The translations under genes were made by a program, and so were the position numbers. From Gaertneriomyces semiglobifer (taxonomy: Eukaryota > Chytridiomycota > Chytridiomycetes > Spizellomycetales > Spizellomycetaceae), in the NCBI GenBank assembly GCA_025558075.1, contig JAHLKF010000017.1, forward strand, positions 310,001 to 374,000: a stretch of DNA of 64,000 nt, given 5' to 3'. The notes beneath the pieces were generated by a model. The model worked only from the letters and a program-made list of their open reading frames with translations. It was not told where the DNA came from and searched no databases. Positions 18,997 to 33,789 of this stretch are shown piece after piece (the stretch's first letter is position 1; every line of letters starts with the position of its first letter).

Positions 18997-20958
18997 ATTC
19001 GGACGCGGTTGCTATCTGTCAATTTTCTCAGTCCAACGCCTGTCAAATGTCTTTGCTCCTTTTCTTTAAATCCACAATCCGACGACGAACGACGACGGCC
19101 TTGGTCAATCACAAATCGTGTGCGGCATGCAACAGGAAATGGCTCTTGAGGGATACGGTGGTGGGGTCTCCGCACGGCTGTACATTCACCCGGACTTTTT
19201 TAACTTTTTTTTTTCACACACGCTTGTCGAAAGGAGACAAGAGACCGGTCGACGGTGGTGGAAGCCTTGAGAAAAAAACGGAGGCCAGGCGATTTCGGAT
19301 TTGAAAGAGAGGGGCCAGCTAGATATGCAGTGGATGCAATACTGTGGCTGAGGGTGGCACGATCAGAGTGGGAAGCGGAGGGTATGCATAAATATGTTTA
19401 AATATATATACGTGTGTATGAGTATGTCTTGTGGGTGAGGGTATTCCGATGTGAGGTTCGGAGGCAGGTGCCTTGTTCGGCAAGTTGTGGTGGTGATCGG
19501 TAAGTGGGAAGGAGAGGGAGGGTAAAAACACACGTGGGTAGAAAAGACCCATCTCACAACGGGGTGCCTTTGCAGGACCGATGGGGAGTTGTGAATTCCC
19601 GTAACCGCCGCGGCCTAGTATATAGTCTTCATAATCGGCATTGTTGGCGAACATCTTTCGAAGGAGGCGTTGGCGGCCCCTTGGGTTGATCGATCCATGT
19701 TGTTTGCATTGCAGGAATTGGGCCGAGCGAGATCGAGAGGAGAGGCGGAAAGGAAAAGAAGGCAAGGAAAGGGGCCGAAGCAGGCGGGTGCGGGTGTGCG
19801 GCCTGTCTTTCTTGTGTGGGGCCGTGTGGATCTGGATTGACAATTGAATGAAAAAGAGGGTGTGTGTGCGTGAATCAATGAAAGAATATCAAAGCATTTG
19901 ATTTTGAATGGGGCGGATCACCGATTCGTCGCGCGTCACGCCCCTAACACTAACCCTAACGCCAAACAAAATCAAAAATAGACTCAGATCCAGAGCGTGT
20001 GTCATCTCCGCGGAGGTCGCAGGTGTGTGTCGGTCTTGTCACACGTCGCACGGAAATGGGCAGACATTGTGCAACAACAGAAAGAATGAACCCTGGGGTG
20101 CATGGGTGTCATCTGACTGTGGTCACATGAGTCTCACCCCACACGTGCACATTGGTTTTGTCATCAGCGTTGGTGTCGGTCGACACTGTCGACAGTAAAT
20201 TCCAGACGCTTCCAACGATACATGGATGAAGGATTGCGAACGTTCTTCAAGAGAACCACCGCCATTTCCATCCATGCATCTCCCTTTGCGATGATATCGA
20301 TGTCATGTGCACTTAAAGCTCAGGTTTTGTATGTAAGTAAAATTGAGTATTTCGCCGCTGCGTTGTCTCCGTCGTAATATGATCCTGGTATATACACACA
20401 GGTCGGACGGGCAACTGCCTGTGTGTAAAGCGGAGTTGGCTGTTAGCAAAGCAGTGCGCGTCGCGCGCGTTCGAGAGTGGATCTGGGATTTCTTGGGATA
20501 CGTTCTGCTGATGAGACTTGTTGCGCTCCCAGAAACTCTTCAAAGAACGGAGAATGATGCATGAAAGGGGTAGAAGGATCTTTTTCGAGGTTGCCAACCG
20601 CTCCTCAATACGGAACCCTAATGACGAATGTGGGATGCCATCATGGGTCGACTCGTGAATCAGTGTCGATCTAAATATAACCCACCGGACACATTGTGAA
20701 GCACCCAAACCCGCGGCACTGCTCCCGCAGTGCAAAGTTAGCTCGGGTCTTCTCGAATTGTTGGCCTATTGACGAGTAACGAACGATGTCTATTTTCGGC
20801 CGAAACATGTCAGCTGCTCGGGTAGAGATGTTGCGCTAAAAAGCTGCCACCAAAAGATATTTCCCAATGGCCTTCGTTTTTCTCTTTACGCTGGTCCACT
20901 TGCGTATAGTGGTGGCTTTGCAATCGTTCCTTGGCCTCTGCCTGTACCCGACATTGAA
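18997..20958. promoter_or_regulatory. Divergent promoter region, regulator B / forkhead
   Basis: A 2-kb gap upstream of two transcription-factor genes. It holds a telomere-like motif (taacactaaccctaac, 19946-19960), another AACCCTAA at 20614-20621 and low-complexity stretches. A minus-strand frame at 19319-19843 is mostly repetitive. Its ATG at 19654 opens MFANNADYEDYILGRGGYGN, faintly like the GRGGAGN motif of small fungal proteins, but I do not annotate it as a gene. Confidence 0.5.
19941..19963. repeat. Short telomere-like (TTAGGG/telobox) motif
   Basis: Reads cccctaacactaaccctaac on the + strand, that is, degenerate TTAGGG units on the other strand. Too short for a relic telomere; it could be a binding site for a telobox/TTAGGG-repeat factor. 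It sits in the promoter region of two divergent regulators. Confidence 0.4.
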
Positions 20959-22438
20959 ATGTCACAGCAGTTCGACTATGATCACAGTTTCTGGGCAGTC
21001 AGCGCGGCAACACATGCTAGCGACCCCGTAGCATTATCCGGACCGATGTACGATGACCTTTCCTCGCCTAATGGAACAATGAGCGCATTTCCCATTACTC
21101 CAAGTTCTTCGACGCCCGGTTACCATGGAGCGAGCTTAACGTCGCCTGAACCTACGACACCTGCGACGCCGGCATCCGCGAGACTGCCCTCGTTTCCCAA
21201 CACTAACAAGAAATTAAATCCGCTCCAAGCTGGAATGCATTTGGAGACCCACATGCCCGGCAAGCCGCCGTATTCTTACGCAACTCTCATCACGTACGCG
21301 ATACAAATGACTCCGAAACAGAAACTCACGTTGAATGAACTGTACACCTGGATCACTGATCATTACCCGTATTTCAGAACGGCAGGCTCAGGTTGGAAGG
21401 TAATTCTTCAATCTTTCTCCATCGCTGACTACTGGGTAGCTAACATCGAATTCTCGGTCATAGAATTCAATCCGCCATAACCTTTCCCTAAATAAAGCCT
21501 TTGTCCGAGTCCCACGTCCTGCCAACGAACCGGGCAAAGGATCGTACTGGATGGTAGATCCGCATACTTTGTCCGGTTCCGCATCGCGACTCTCACAACG
21601 TCGCCGCTCAAGTCTCTTCATCAAAACGCAAAGACCGCCGCAAAATTCCTCTGGTGGTTCAGGACCCATGAGCGCACCAGCGTTGCTGAAAGAATTTAGT
21701 TACCCGCCTATGTCTAGGGCCGTCAGCGAGACCCTCAGTTCACCACTGTCGCTGGATGGTAGTTCGATGTTCGCAACCGCATACACGGGCCGGGGGCGAA
21801 AAGATTGGATGCAACTAGACGCTTCATCTTCTAAAGAAGAGATGGCATATGCACAAAGTGCAGTACCCTCGCCGATGTCGCCAACCGGAATGATATCTGC
21901 GCATTCTCAGCACCAGCAAGAGCAACAACGGCCTCCATACCCTCTTTCACGGTCTCCAGAGGTTTCCACTCAGTACCCACCGTCCACTGCCGTGATGAAT
22001 GTGAATACCATGTGCTTCAGCAACCCGCAATCTGCAATGGAATATCGCTACGATCAGCACTGGCCGGTATCACCCTTTGATCAAATGAGAAAACCTAGCC
22101 ACCAGTTTGCAACATCTGGCAATTTCATGGCGCGCCCTTCTTTACAGCAATCCTCTTCCTCAAGTACATCAGTCGACGCCGTAGGAGCATTGGAAAAGGG
22201 AGTTGTATCGTGGTTGCCGTATAGACAAACACCGACATATCCGGCAGTAGAGCACTCCGGGGGTTTCTCGCCCAGATCGGCAGTTGCGCCTGCTTACGCG
22301 TCACAGTATGTTGAAGCAGAAAACGGACGCTCGCTCGATAATGACGCATTTCATCAACTTTTGGGAACACTTGAAGCGACAGTTAACCAAGTAGGCGATC
22401 AGCCCACCTCTGGCCATCATGATATACTAGCATTATAA
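20959..22438 (+). CDS. Forkhead-domain transcription factor
   Basis: Nuclear DNA-binding protein, 471 aa in two exons, 20959-21399 and 21464-22438; the 64-nt intron has a gctgac branch site. The forkhead winged helix starts at [14 protein letters not shown] (about residue 102). The join restores the recognition helix [16 protein letters not shown] (about 145-160), followed by the wing ([10 protein letters not shown]). The rest is Ser/Pro/Gln-rich and probably disordered. No FHA domain precedes the forkhead, so it is not a Fkh1/2-type protein; the family position (for example Sep1/Hcm1-like) cannot be settled by eye. It is convergent with the P450 gene 131 bp away. Confidence 0.93.
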
Positions 22439-22569
22439 ATCTAGAACGCTTGTACCTGTTAATTCCGATTTGTTTTTGCCACCATATGAGTGGAGACTAA
22501 ATAAATCTACTTCTATACCCTGCATGTGAAGGATGTCTACTTGAGGTGTTCGCAAAATCTACTACTGCA

Positions 22570-24276
22570 TTAAGCATGACCAAGCTTCGCTAAGATAGGT
22601 GCTCGAACGCGGAGTCTAACTCTGATGTCCCCTTCTGGCGGTACTACGCCGAAGCCATAGCGGGTTCGATCTAGAGGTGGGGGTTTCGCACTAGGGTCCA
22701 CCGGGGTAGCCTCAAAGAATGTCAGCATTATAGCCATGAATGCTTTAATTTCGTTCACAGCAAAATGGCGCCCTGGACACTGTAGAAGCATAGGGGTTAC
22801 TAACATCTCCAAGAACAAAAGCAATATGCGCATATTTACCAAGCTCGTTCCCCCGCCAAACGGTAGTAAGTTATGTTTGATTACTTTGCCATCTTTGTAA
22901 AATCTCTTGGACTGCGTTGATCCAGCGCGGCCTTTACTGACTGCAGCAGCAGCTGTGCCTCTTGTCTCTTCCCCTGCGTGGACATTGACACCCACTTCGT
23001 ATTTCTCCTGCACATTCAGGAAACGAGTCGGACGGAAGGAGTCCGGTTTGGTATATATGCCGGCGTCTTGATGAATAGACCGCGTTGAAATCATGACCCA
23101 CTCATTTTTGCCTATGAAATAGTCCTTCCCTGTACGGGCATCCTTTAGGGAGGTGTCCTGCGTTGCTACTCGAATGGAGAACACAGACGATACGGTACGG
23201 AGGGTTTCGCTCACCGCCGAGGAGAGTCGCGGCAGCTGGCTAACGGAGCCCATGATTGGCCCCAGACGGAAAGGGGATGTTGAGGACAGGCGATCTGTAG
23301 GAACCACGGTAGCAAGCTCTTCTTGCAAATCGGCCACAAGGCCGGGATGAGTGATTGCGTATGCGTAGGACCAAAAAATGGCAGGGATAGTATTCCCCTG
23401 TGAAGCCCATAGTACTCCAAGAGACCATGCTCCGCGGTCACGTTGACATACGCCACTGTCGGCAATAGCTTTGTCGCGGGCGTACAAGAAAGGAGCCGCA
23501 TTCACAAGCTTGAGATCTTGCAAGCGGTGTACTAAACGCTCTCGTGCATTGTACGACGCGCGATAGAAGATACTTGGGAGTCCACCAGCAAACAAGGGCA
23601 TGGCCTTATCAAAAGTTGTAAAGTCCCTCAAGTTGTCTTCAACCGTGAATTCTTCGCCGAAAATGCACCTTCCGGACGCCTCAAATATCACGCGCCTGGT
23701 CCAGTCGTACAGATCCACCTCCCATCCATCGCTCAGGTCAATCTGTGAACGTGATTGAACAATCCTCCAAAGTAACTGAGATAGCCCGTCACAAAAAGAG
23801 TCGGTGATATCCCGCAAGGAGTCTCCGGTCAACAACCGAATGTACGACGAGTGGATGGCCGACACGAATGCTTGATTGTTCAATGCCTCCTTCGACGCAC
23901 CGAATGCCCTGGAGGCGATGTCGTCGGAAATGGGCTTGAAGTCGAAGACCTTACTGTTTTTATAGACCCTGGGAATTGTCAGCGGGTCCAAGATGAAGGT
24001 CGTGCGTCGGCCGGCGAGGGTAGCGCTGAAGATATCCCCGTACTTGCTACGGCTTTTGGCCAGAAACGTTTCAGAATCTTTGCCATACTCTATCGCGATT
24101 CCTAGGTAAGGGATCCAGGAAGGCTTGAAAGGAGGCCTTTGGGTTGAACGCGGAAGCAACGATACCAGTATGCGGACCAGTACACATAATGCCAGCATTA
24201 TGTAAAGGCCTTGAGTCACTGAAATTTGAGGCACATATTGCCAAGCGAGCGTCGGGGTGTCGCGCAGAAACGCCAT
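22570..24276 (-). CDS. Cytochrome P450, CYP7/CYP8-like
   Basis: Membrane-anchored haem monooxygenase or isomerase of 548 aa. Exons are 22840-24276 and 22570-22779. The 60-nt intron is in frame and open; it splits the haem-binding loop, and removing it gives FGGGTSLCPGRHFA with ligand Cys at about residue 480. An N-terminal transmembrane helix (about 22-42) is followed by a Pro-rich hinge. The ExxR motif is ETLR (357-360) and the PERF-like motif is PDSFRPTRF. The I-helix reads WASQGNTIPAIFW, lacking the usual acid-alcohol pair and resembling CYP8/CYP7 (prostacyclin synthase, sterol hydroxylase) proteins. The opening PSWIPYLGIAIEYGKD also fits that group. The substrate is unknown; it may act without classical O2 activation. 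Confidence 0.92.
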   Translation of the reverse strand: MAFLRDTPTLAWQYVPQISVTQGLYIMLALCVLVRILVSLLPRSTQRPPFKPSWIPYLGIAIEYGKDSETFLAKSRSKYGDIFSATLAGRRTTFILDPLTIPRVYKNSKVFDFKPISDDIASRAFGASKEALNNQAFVSAIHSSYIRLLTGDSLRDITDSFCDGLSQLLWRIVQSRSQIDLSDGWEVDLYDWTRRVIFEASGRCIFGEEFTVEDNLRDFTTFDKAMPLFAGGLPSIFYRASYNARERLVHRLQDLKLVNAAPFLYARDKAIADSGVCQRDRGAWSLGVLWASQGNTIPAIFWSYAYAITHPGLVADLQEELATVVPTDRLSSTSPFRLGPIMGSVSQLPRLSSAVSETLRTVSSVFSIRVATQDTSLKDARTGKDYFIGKNEWVMISTRSIHQDAGIYTKPDSFRPTRFLNVQEKYEVGVNVHAGEETRGTAAAAVSKGRAGSTQSKRFYKDGKVIKHNLLPFGGGTSLVNMRILLLFLEMLVTPMLLQCPGRHFAVNEIKAFMAIMLTFFEATPVDPSAKPPPLDRTRYGFGVVPPEGDIRVRLRVRAPILAKLGHA

Positions 24277-25440
24277 GATATGAAGTAGCTAAAGTATAAA
24301 CGGGTTGAAGGATTGACTTCTATAACGAGTGCATGAGACATCAGGAGAAAAATGCACAATGTATTTTCATTACCCACCTTACTTCCGGGGTCTCAAAGAC
24401 AGGACACGAGCTTGTAGCGCAGTTCGAGGTCAACTGTGCTTCAATGAGGTTCCCTGAGTTCGCCGGCGGAGAGCTTAAAATTGAACACAAAGTAATTCAA
24501 GAACGTTGGCCTTAGGTGATGAGGTCAGAACTTCCCCAGGAGACCAACTGACTTCTAGCGACACGGCGTGGCGACTTTGCGTTCAAGGGGGTGCTTCACG
24601 GAGATCTAGATCTAGATGAGGTAGCGTTGACGAAGGGATTGCCTTGGGTCGGACACACTTCTATATAATGCTAAACTACGTTGCTATCTAATGTCTACAT
24701 AAACCAGATGAGGCGAACCCAGTCAGGGTTGGGAGCAGTTGAAGAATGGTGTCTCAAAGTATCAGATGTGGGGTACCCTCTATTCTATACACATGTCCCG
24801 CATGCATGCACTAAACTACCTGGTGGGCGCAATGAAAGATGCCATCAAAAGAGGTGCTGGGAGACCATCACCGTATTTCTAGGTGTCGACTTTTGATTCT
24901 TTTTTTTTTCCTGCAAACGTCCCGGACGACACCAAACGGCCGGATGTGACCTCGCATATCGGCTCGGGCGTAGTGCAGCGATCGCTTCTTTGTCCTGGCG
25001 GGCTGTCGCAGGCAAAGATATACCACACCGCCGTCATCATCTTCTCTTCCGAAGTTGTACCACTGATGTTTTTCATCAGTCGTTCCCATCTTCATTTCGC
25101 CCTTTTGGCTGCTATGGAGCTGCCGTGCAACATGTTCACAACGTGGAAGCCATCAGCGATCTGCGCTGTGTATAAATGCTGGACGGTATACAGTACACCC
25201 GTACACAGTCTACACCTCGCTTTACCCGTTGCGTCAAATCATTGATGCGCTTTGGGCGGCCGGGGACTTTTGATTCTATCGCTCGGGGAAATGCGTACCG
25301 CGACTGAGCCATGTTTGATTACGTACACGCATAGGCTGATATTGATAAATCACAGTCCCATCAACAGCTGCAAGTGGGATCCACCAATAACTCGGAAGTG
25401 TCATGAATAGGGGAAGATTCAAGACGGGAGAGTGCATCTA
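24277..25440. other. Gene-free region upstream of the P450
   Basis: No gene supported. It has ordinary CpG content, a small palindromic tandem (agatctagatctag, around 24602), a T-run near 24900 and a TATA-like tgtataaatg near 25168 with no coding frame behind it. Confidence 0.5.
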
Positions 25441-28140
25441 ACCGACTTCCCAAAAAGTGCAAAACAAGCAGCAGCATCCCCAACTTTCTTTGGATGCCCA
25501 ATGTCTTTGCAGCCATGTGCCATTTACAATAAATTGTAATGTAACACACTTTGCAACACAGTTAGTAATGTTCCCATTCAGAGTGTGTTCACCAGTGCTG
25601 ATAAAATACAATGGGCTACTGTCAACTTCTCAGCATGCTGGTTATGGATTTTGTGCACTGCAACATGTAACTTCATCACTCTATTCCCATCTGCAGCCAA
25701 TATAATGTGCCTTGTCCCATGCTGCTTTGGGTCGGATCACTACATGCTGTGTTGCACCACCTGTTGACTGTAAATGTATCAGCAAAGTAAGCTCCATATT
25801 TAAGCATGCACATAGTTGAGCATCTCTGACGAGGTCAGCTTGGTTACAACATGATAAGTACTGGGTACTACAAATTGGTGACAGGAAGGCGTCAACCCAT
25901 ATTTAGGAAACAACTGCAATGCTACTTGCTGTAGATGTGTTGGGTCTTGTTACAAAAGCATTGTTAACATTTTCCAATCACTGCTGAATTTGGGCACTGC
26001 CTGATATGGAGGGTGTACAAACTCCGTACGCACCCCTTAAAGACTTGACCGAGTCCTACAAGATGTTGCAGAGGAATCTGCTGATGCTCTTATCCTTCTT
26101 ATAAGCTCTGTTATCTCTCAAGTCTAAGGTTCTAAGTTCTAAACTGACGGTTGCGTTAAGCGCTTCCCGACAGAAAAGATCATGTGACTTAGGGCAGTGC
26201 TGACATAGCAGTTACCGATAACGGGGTAACCCCAATGGCGTGTATGCCACCGGGATCCTATTACAACACAAGATACTCCGCAATTGGTAAAATTGGAATA
26301 TGACAGGTAAATGGCTGTCAAATACAAAGAAGAAAGTTGTTGATCTGTGCCAGCACTCAAATTCAAAACAGTGAACATAGCAATATGTGGTCTCCACTCC
26401 CAATCTAAACAATATTACTAAGCAATTTGCAGGAATTCAGAAGTCAGATACCTCAGCTTAGAGAAGTGTCCTTCCAGTTAGAGCATTTCAGCACCATCTG
26501 AACAGCACAAGCATCAAAGTGCACCTATGCACTGGATGAATATCATGTTCCATTAGAAATCACTGCAAACCCATGAGCATTAACTACACTGGAATTGTCT
26601 GGAAAGGGGACACCTTCCTGGAAAGTTCCAAATGAAGTGAACTTGATGTTGGGATTTGTTTTTGTAAGACATAGGTGAGAAGGTCGTTTAGGGCAACACC
26701 TGGAGAAAACAAGCTGGATGTATATTGCATTGGTCTTGTAACTTATTTTCAGCAGAAATCAAGAAGGTTGCATCAAATTTGTGTTAGTTCGTCAAAAATC
26801 CAGAGGCAAGGCACCAGAACAGTGCGTGAGATTGCTGATATTGCCAATTTGAAAGTTCATCCAAGGCAGAGCTTCTGCTTCTTACTTATGCATATTACAG
26901 TTCAGATAGATATTGTCACAATTCTTTAACTGTACCCGCTACATTCGGGACATTGCTGCAGCATTCAGCATTTGCAACATTGGTGCACCATGTTGTGTGA
27001 GCAGTTCGGGTGAATACAATGTCTGTTGCAAGGGCCCTTGCAACAATGTCAGAAAATCAATTTATGTTCAGCACCAAGTGCGAACCGATGCAATCTCAAT
27101 GTAGTGTAGGGCATCAAGTATTCATTAATTTGGCTGCACCACGAGGAATTGTTGAGAAAGCTGAAGAACTAGCAGACCCTTGTTTGAAGATGCATCCAGT
27201 GCATTGTGTGCATTTTGGGTTACCACACACAACACTTCAAAACGGAAGCATTGCATATCAACAAAAGTCCTGCATTTCAGCTGCGCACATTGAGTGAGAT
27301 TCCACCAACACATATGCATATTCTTCAGCAATTAATTGGTTCCCACATGTCAAAGATTTACATGATATGGCTCCTGTTGGAGGCGCTGGAGGTCTTTCCA
27401 ATGACACATCGAACTCAGCACCACAGAACTTCAAATGGGTAACAGTCAGTCCAAAAGCTCTGTTTGAGGGTTGAAATGAAACATGCTTGTACATTAACAT
27501 CGTGGTATGATGCTGTTATTACAGTCAGATGCTCTATGTGCAAATTCAACAGACATTTCATGCAGTTAGTGTACACCAACCATCAGGCCACACAGGAGAT
27601 TTTCATTACTAAATTCAGAGGCTCCCAAGGTTGCGTTTGCAATAGTCTTTTGGAAATTGATGGATTCCATCTGTTTTTGGGATGGAAATCATTGGGCCAA
27701 TGGCTCACATTCAGTCCAGCAATTCATATAGGTTTCCTGTTACATGCAGATAGAGCACATCTGCACTTGTCAGGTCCCACAAACGAGAGTATCACTGGCA
27801 TGGGTTGAATGAGCTATCTTCCTTTCTTTACAACTTGCCGTGAAGGGGCAACTTTCATTCCAATTCTGTAAGATTTTCTACAAGCCCCCACAGTATCAAG
27901 ATACAAATGTCGTATGATTAACTAGAGTATTTGGTCCACCTGCAGTCTTTTTGTGAAGGATGTGCTAAATATATTGGAGCCTGAAAAGTAGCACTCTCTT
28001 GTGATTGTAATGATGGCTGCATCAATTCTGACAACAGGAAGTCGCTTGAACTTGCAATCACATATCAGCACACAATTGGGTTTAGTTACAACATATTTGT
28101 GTGCTGGATTCAAATTTATCCATATGAATTGCTACTGAGT
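25441..28140. repeat. CpG-depleted block, probable decayed repeat or transposon
   Basis: By hand count, many consecutive 60-base lines here contain no CG dinucleotide (for example all of 26281-26640), averaging under one per line. Flanking gene-bearing DNA has about three to five per line. TG and CA are abundant. No long open frame or recognisable domain survives on either strand, and I could not find terminal repeats. This is what CpG methylation plus deamination does to an old silenced element. A slice of foreign CpG-poor DNA is the alternative. A stretch at about 26041-26280 has near-normal CpG. Confidence 0.6.
26011..26035. repeat. Imperfect inverted repeat inside the CpG-poor block
   Basis: Arms gggtgtac (26011-26018) and gtacgcaccc (26026-26035) flank a seven-base loop; they would pair fully apart from a CG step present in only one arm. 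It lies at the edge of the CpG-normal stretch and could be the terminus of a nested element. Confidence 0.35.
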
Positions 28141-28544
28141 TCAACGAATGGTATTTGGCTGCTAATCCTACAGCATGTACTGACACGCTGTCGGTTCATG
28201 TCCAAGTCTGCATGAACGCGCTGGTGGGTTTAGGGTTACCTGAAATTTCCGCCCGTTATGTGCAACTGACCTAGAATTTTGGAGTTTGGCGCTGTGCTCA
28301 AGCCCCAGCACGGCATTTCGCGACCGTTCTGCTGCGTCGCACATATTCCGACCTAGAGGACATCGTCTCGACTAAGCGGACCAACGGCAGGCGACCAACC
28401 TGAGGTCGTGAAGTAATTCGCCGTACACTTGTCGTGCACCTCGCTTTCTTCCGAGGGCACGATTCCGACTATCAGCGCGTCACGGCAGGCGACCTCATAA
28501 CTTGAAGAAGTTTTGACATCCCGTAATTTGTGCATATAGAGCCA
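28141..28544. promoter_or_regulatory. SPA2 upstream region with telobox-like motif
   Basis: CpG content returns to normal here. It contains gggtttagggttacc (28226-28240), a TTAGGG-type motif about 305 bp before the SPA2 start. Otherwise nothing was recognised. Confidence 0.45.
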
Positions 28545-30671
28545 ATGTCGCAAGAACAGGTGTGTATCAGAGTTCATACGATGCCTGCGGAACAGTTTTG
28601 CTGAGGAAACATGAGCAGGTCTACGATGTTGCGGCTACGCATTACGAGCGGCTGCGACTGTACTTGTCGGCATATCTACAGTCTCAGCGCGCGTCTGGTG
28701 CACAGAGCAATCAAAGGACTTCGGCTCGAGAGAAGCTTACTCGATTGACAAAGCAGCAGTTTACTGAGCTGTCGACGGACGTGTTTGACGAGATGAATCG
28801 CCGGCAGCTTGATTCGAAAGAGGTCCCATTTCTTCCAGTTCGAGATGATTTCCATCCAAAGAGGAACCAAGCAAGACAAAAACTGGCGACTTTGCCGAGT
28901 TCGCGGTTCAAAGATTTGGCTAGTGACGTATACTATGAAATTGAACGACGGTTTCCTCAAGTTGTCGAGGACTACGATGCAAAATACGGATCGTCTAGTA
29001 ACTCTGAACCCCTCGCAATCGCGTCCGCCCCGCTGGAGGCGGTTAACGGGTCGTTGAGAAGTGCACCGGAACCAAAAGTGGTTCAATTGACGAATACATC
29101 GCAGTATCCAAATGCTCAAGTGTATGAGACGCAATATTCTCAAGGTTATGATAATAAACCATCATCGGCCCCAGTCAATGCTCCCCGGACGCCTGAGCTT
29201 GGAACTGTTAATTTTGCGTCGCTAGATAACCTGATGGCCGATCTCGGTAATATGATGAGTCCGGGCAGAGGTCACTATGAGGCATCACCAGTTGAACTCG
29301 AGAAAATTAGAGGTGAATATGAGAATCGAATAAAGCAGCTGGAACAGCAATTGGAAGAAAGCCTGAGACACAAGGAACGGTTGGCGGAACTTGATCGGGA
29401 TTTGGCTGAACAGGAGAAGATCAACCGGGAACGAACGGCAGAGTTACAGGCTCTGGAAGCTAGGTATTCTAAGCTGAAAGAGGAACATGAAAGTTTGCAA
29501 GATGATTACAACAATCAACAACAGATAGCAAACGATATCCGTTTGGAAGCTACAAATTTGCTGGATGAAATTAAGTCTTTATCACGGAAAAATGAAGAGC
29601 TTCATTCCGAACGAGAACGGGATCGTACAACCATTGAGCAGCTGAAGGAAGAGCTGGCTAGGTATCGGGAAGACACATCCGGCGGGCAAAGCACACGGGA
29701 CCGGTCTATGGCCCAATTGGAAACTGATGATCTAGATATAGCAGATGACGGAGTCATTGATCGGAGCAGAGTTACTGCATACCAGACAGCAGTCGACGAT
29801 TTGTTGAGAGCAGCACGCAGCGATACACCAACAAGCGTGCTGGTTGCCATGAAGTCAATCGTAATTGCCTGCAAGAACATCACAGAAGACACCGAAAGTT
29901 TTGAGTCCTCCTCGACCGCGTTGAAACCAGAGGAGCTTGATCAGCTTGGAGAAACCAAGAATAACCTTGCCAGTGCCTTGAACAACTTGATGAATGCTGC
30001 CAAGGTGCACGCCACTAGTATGGGCCAGTCCAATGTAGCAGTTTTGGATTCGGCCGCAACCCAGTTAACCGCCACCATTGTGGAATTGTTGAAGCTGTTG
30101 AGGTTGAAACAGGGCCGCTCCTATGACACGGATTCACAAATTGATGGAATTAATCAAGGGAGGTCGGATGCTTACGAAATTGATGAGTTGAAGGTTATTC
30201 ATTGAATGATTGTTTTCAGGAAGGATCCCAACTAACGTGATAACGTTGATAGATATTCCTCGAAAAGCAAACGGACCAAATTGTCCAAGCTATCCAAACT
30301 CTGCTTTACGCGATGAGGCAGAGCACATCCTTTGGTCAGGACTTCAAAGATAAAGTTTCCGGAATAACCAGCATTGTTGACAATTTAGTCAGAGTATCGC
30401 GCAAAACTTTGGCTAAACCAGCAGCTACCGAGTTCCGCACACGCGGGGAGCTCATTCTTCAGGACTTGTCCAACGCAAATGTGAAACTGGAAGAATTGGG
30501 TGCATCTATGGTTGATTCGCCGCAAAGTAAAACGCTGAAGCAGCGGCTCGCCAGTTCTAGTTATGAAATAGCAAAGGTACGAGTTACGGTGATGCATCCT
30601 ACTTTCCGCTTGCTTAAATGACGTCTCTTCACCTGCAGTATGTCAAAGAGCTGATATCGCTGATTGAATAA
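28545..30671 (+). CDS. SPA2: SPA2-like polarity scaffold (GIT/SHD domain)
   Basis: Polarisome-type scaffold that localises to growth sites and links Rho and MAPK components to actin. Four exons (28545-28559, 28619-30193, 30253-30576, 30639-30671) give 648 aa. The first exon is only 15 nt (MSQEQ), and joining it gives MSQEQVYDVAATHYERL. Two SPA2 homology repeats follow: ARE-KLTRLTKQQFTELSTDVFDEMNRR, then PFLPVRDDFHPKRNQARQKL with ASDVYYEIERRFP. A long coiled coil covers about 240-390, and a C-terminal helical domain ends AKYVKELISLIE, as in SPA2/GIT proteins. The third exon uses a weaker gttatt donor but has a good actaac branch site. No ArfGAP or ankyrin region is present, so this is SPA2 rather than an animal GIT. 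Confidence 0.92.

Positions 30672-33789
<3,118 letters not shown>

Noticed and set aside
19319..19843. Possible small GRGG-motif protein (MFANNADYEDYILGRGGYGN)
   Set aside because: Only one weak motif, the remainder low-complexity; start and splicing are undefined.
27464..27808. 114-codon frame in the CpG-poor block, considered as a transposase remnant
   Set aside because: No recognisable catalytic motif or similarity on either strand; long frames are expected in stop-poor repetitive DNA.
25441..28140. Terminal inverted or long terminal repeats bounding the CpG-poor block
   Set aside because: I compared the ends by eye and found no convincing matching termini or target duplication.
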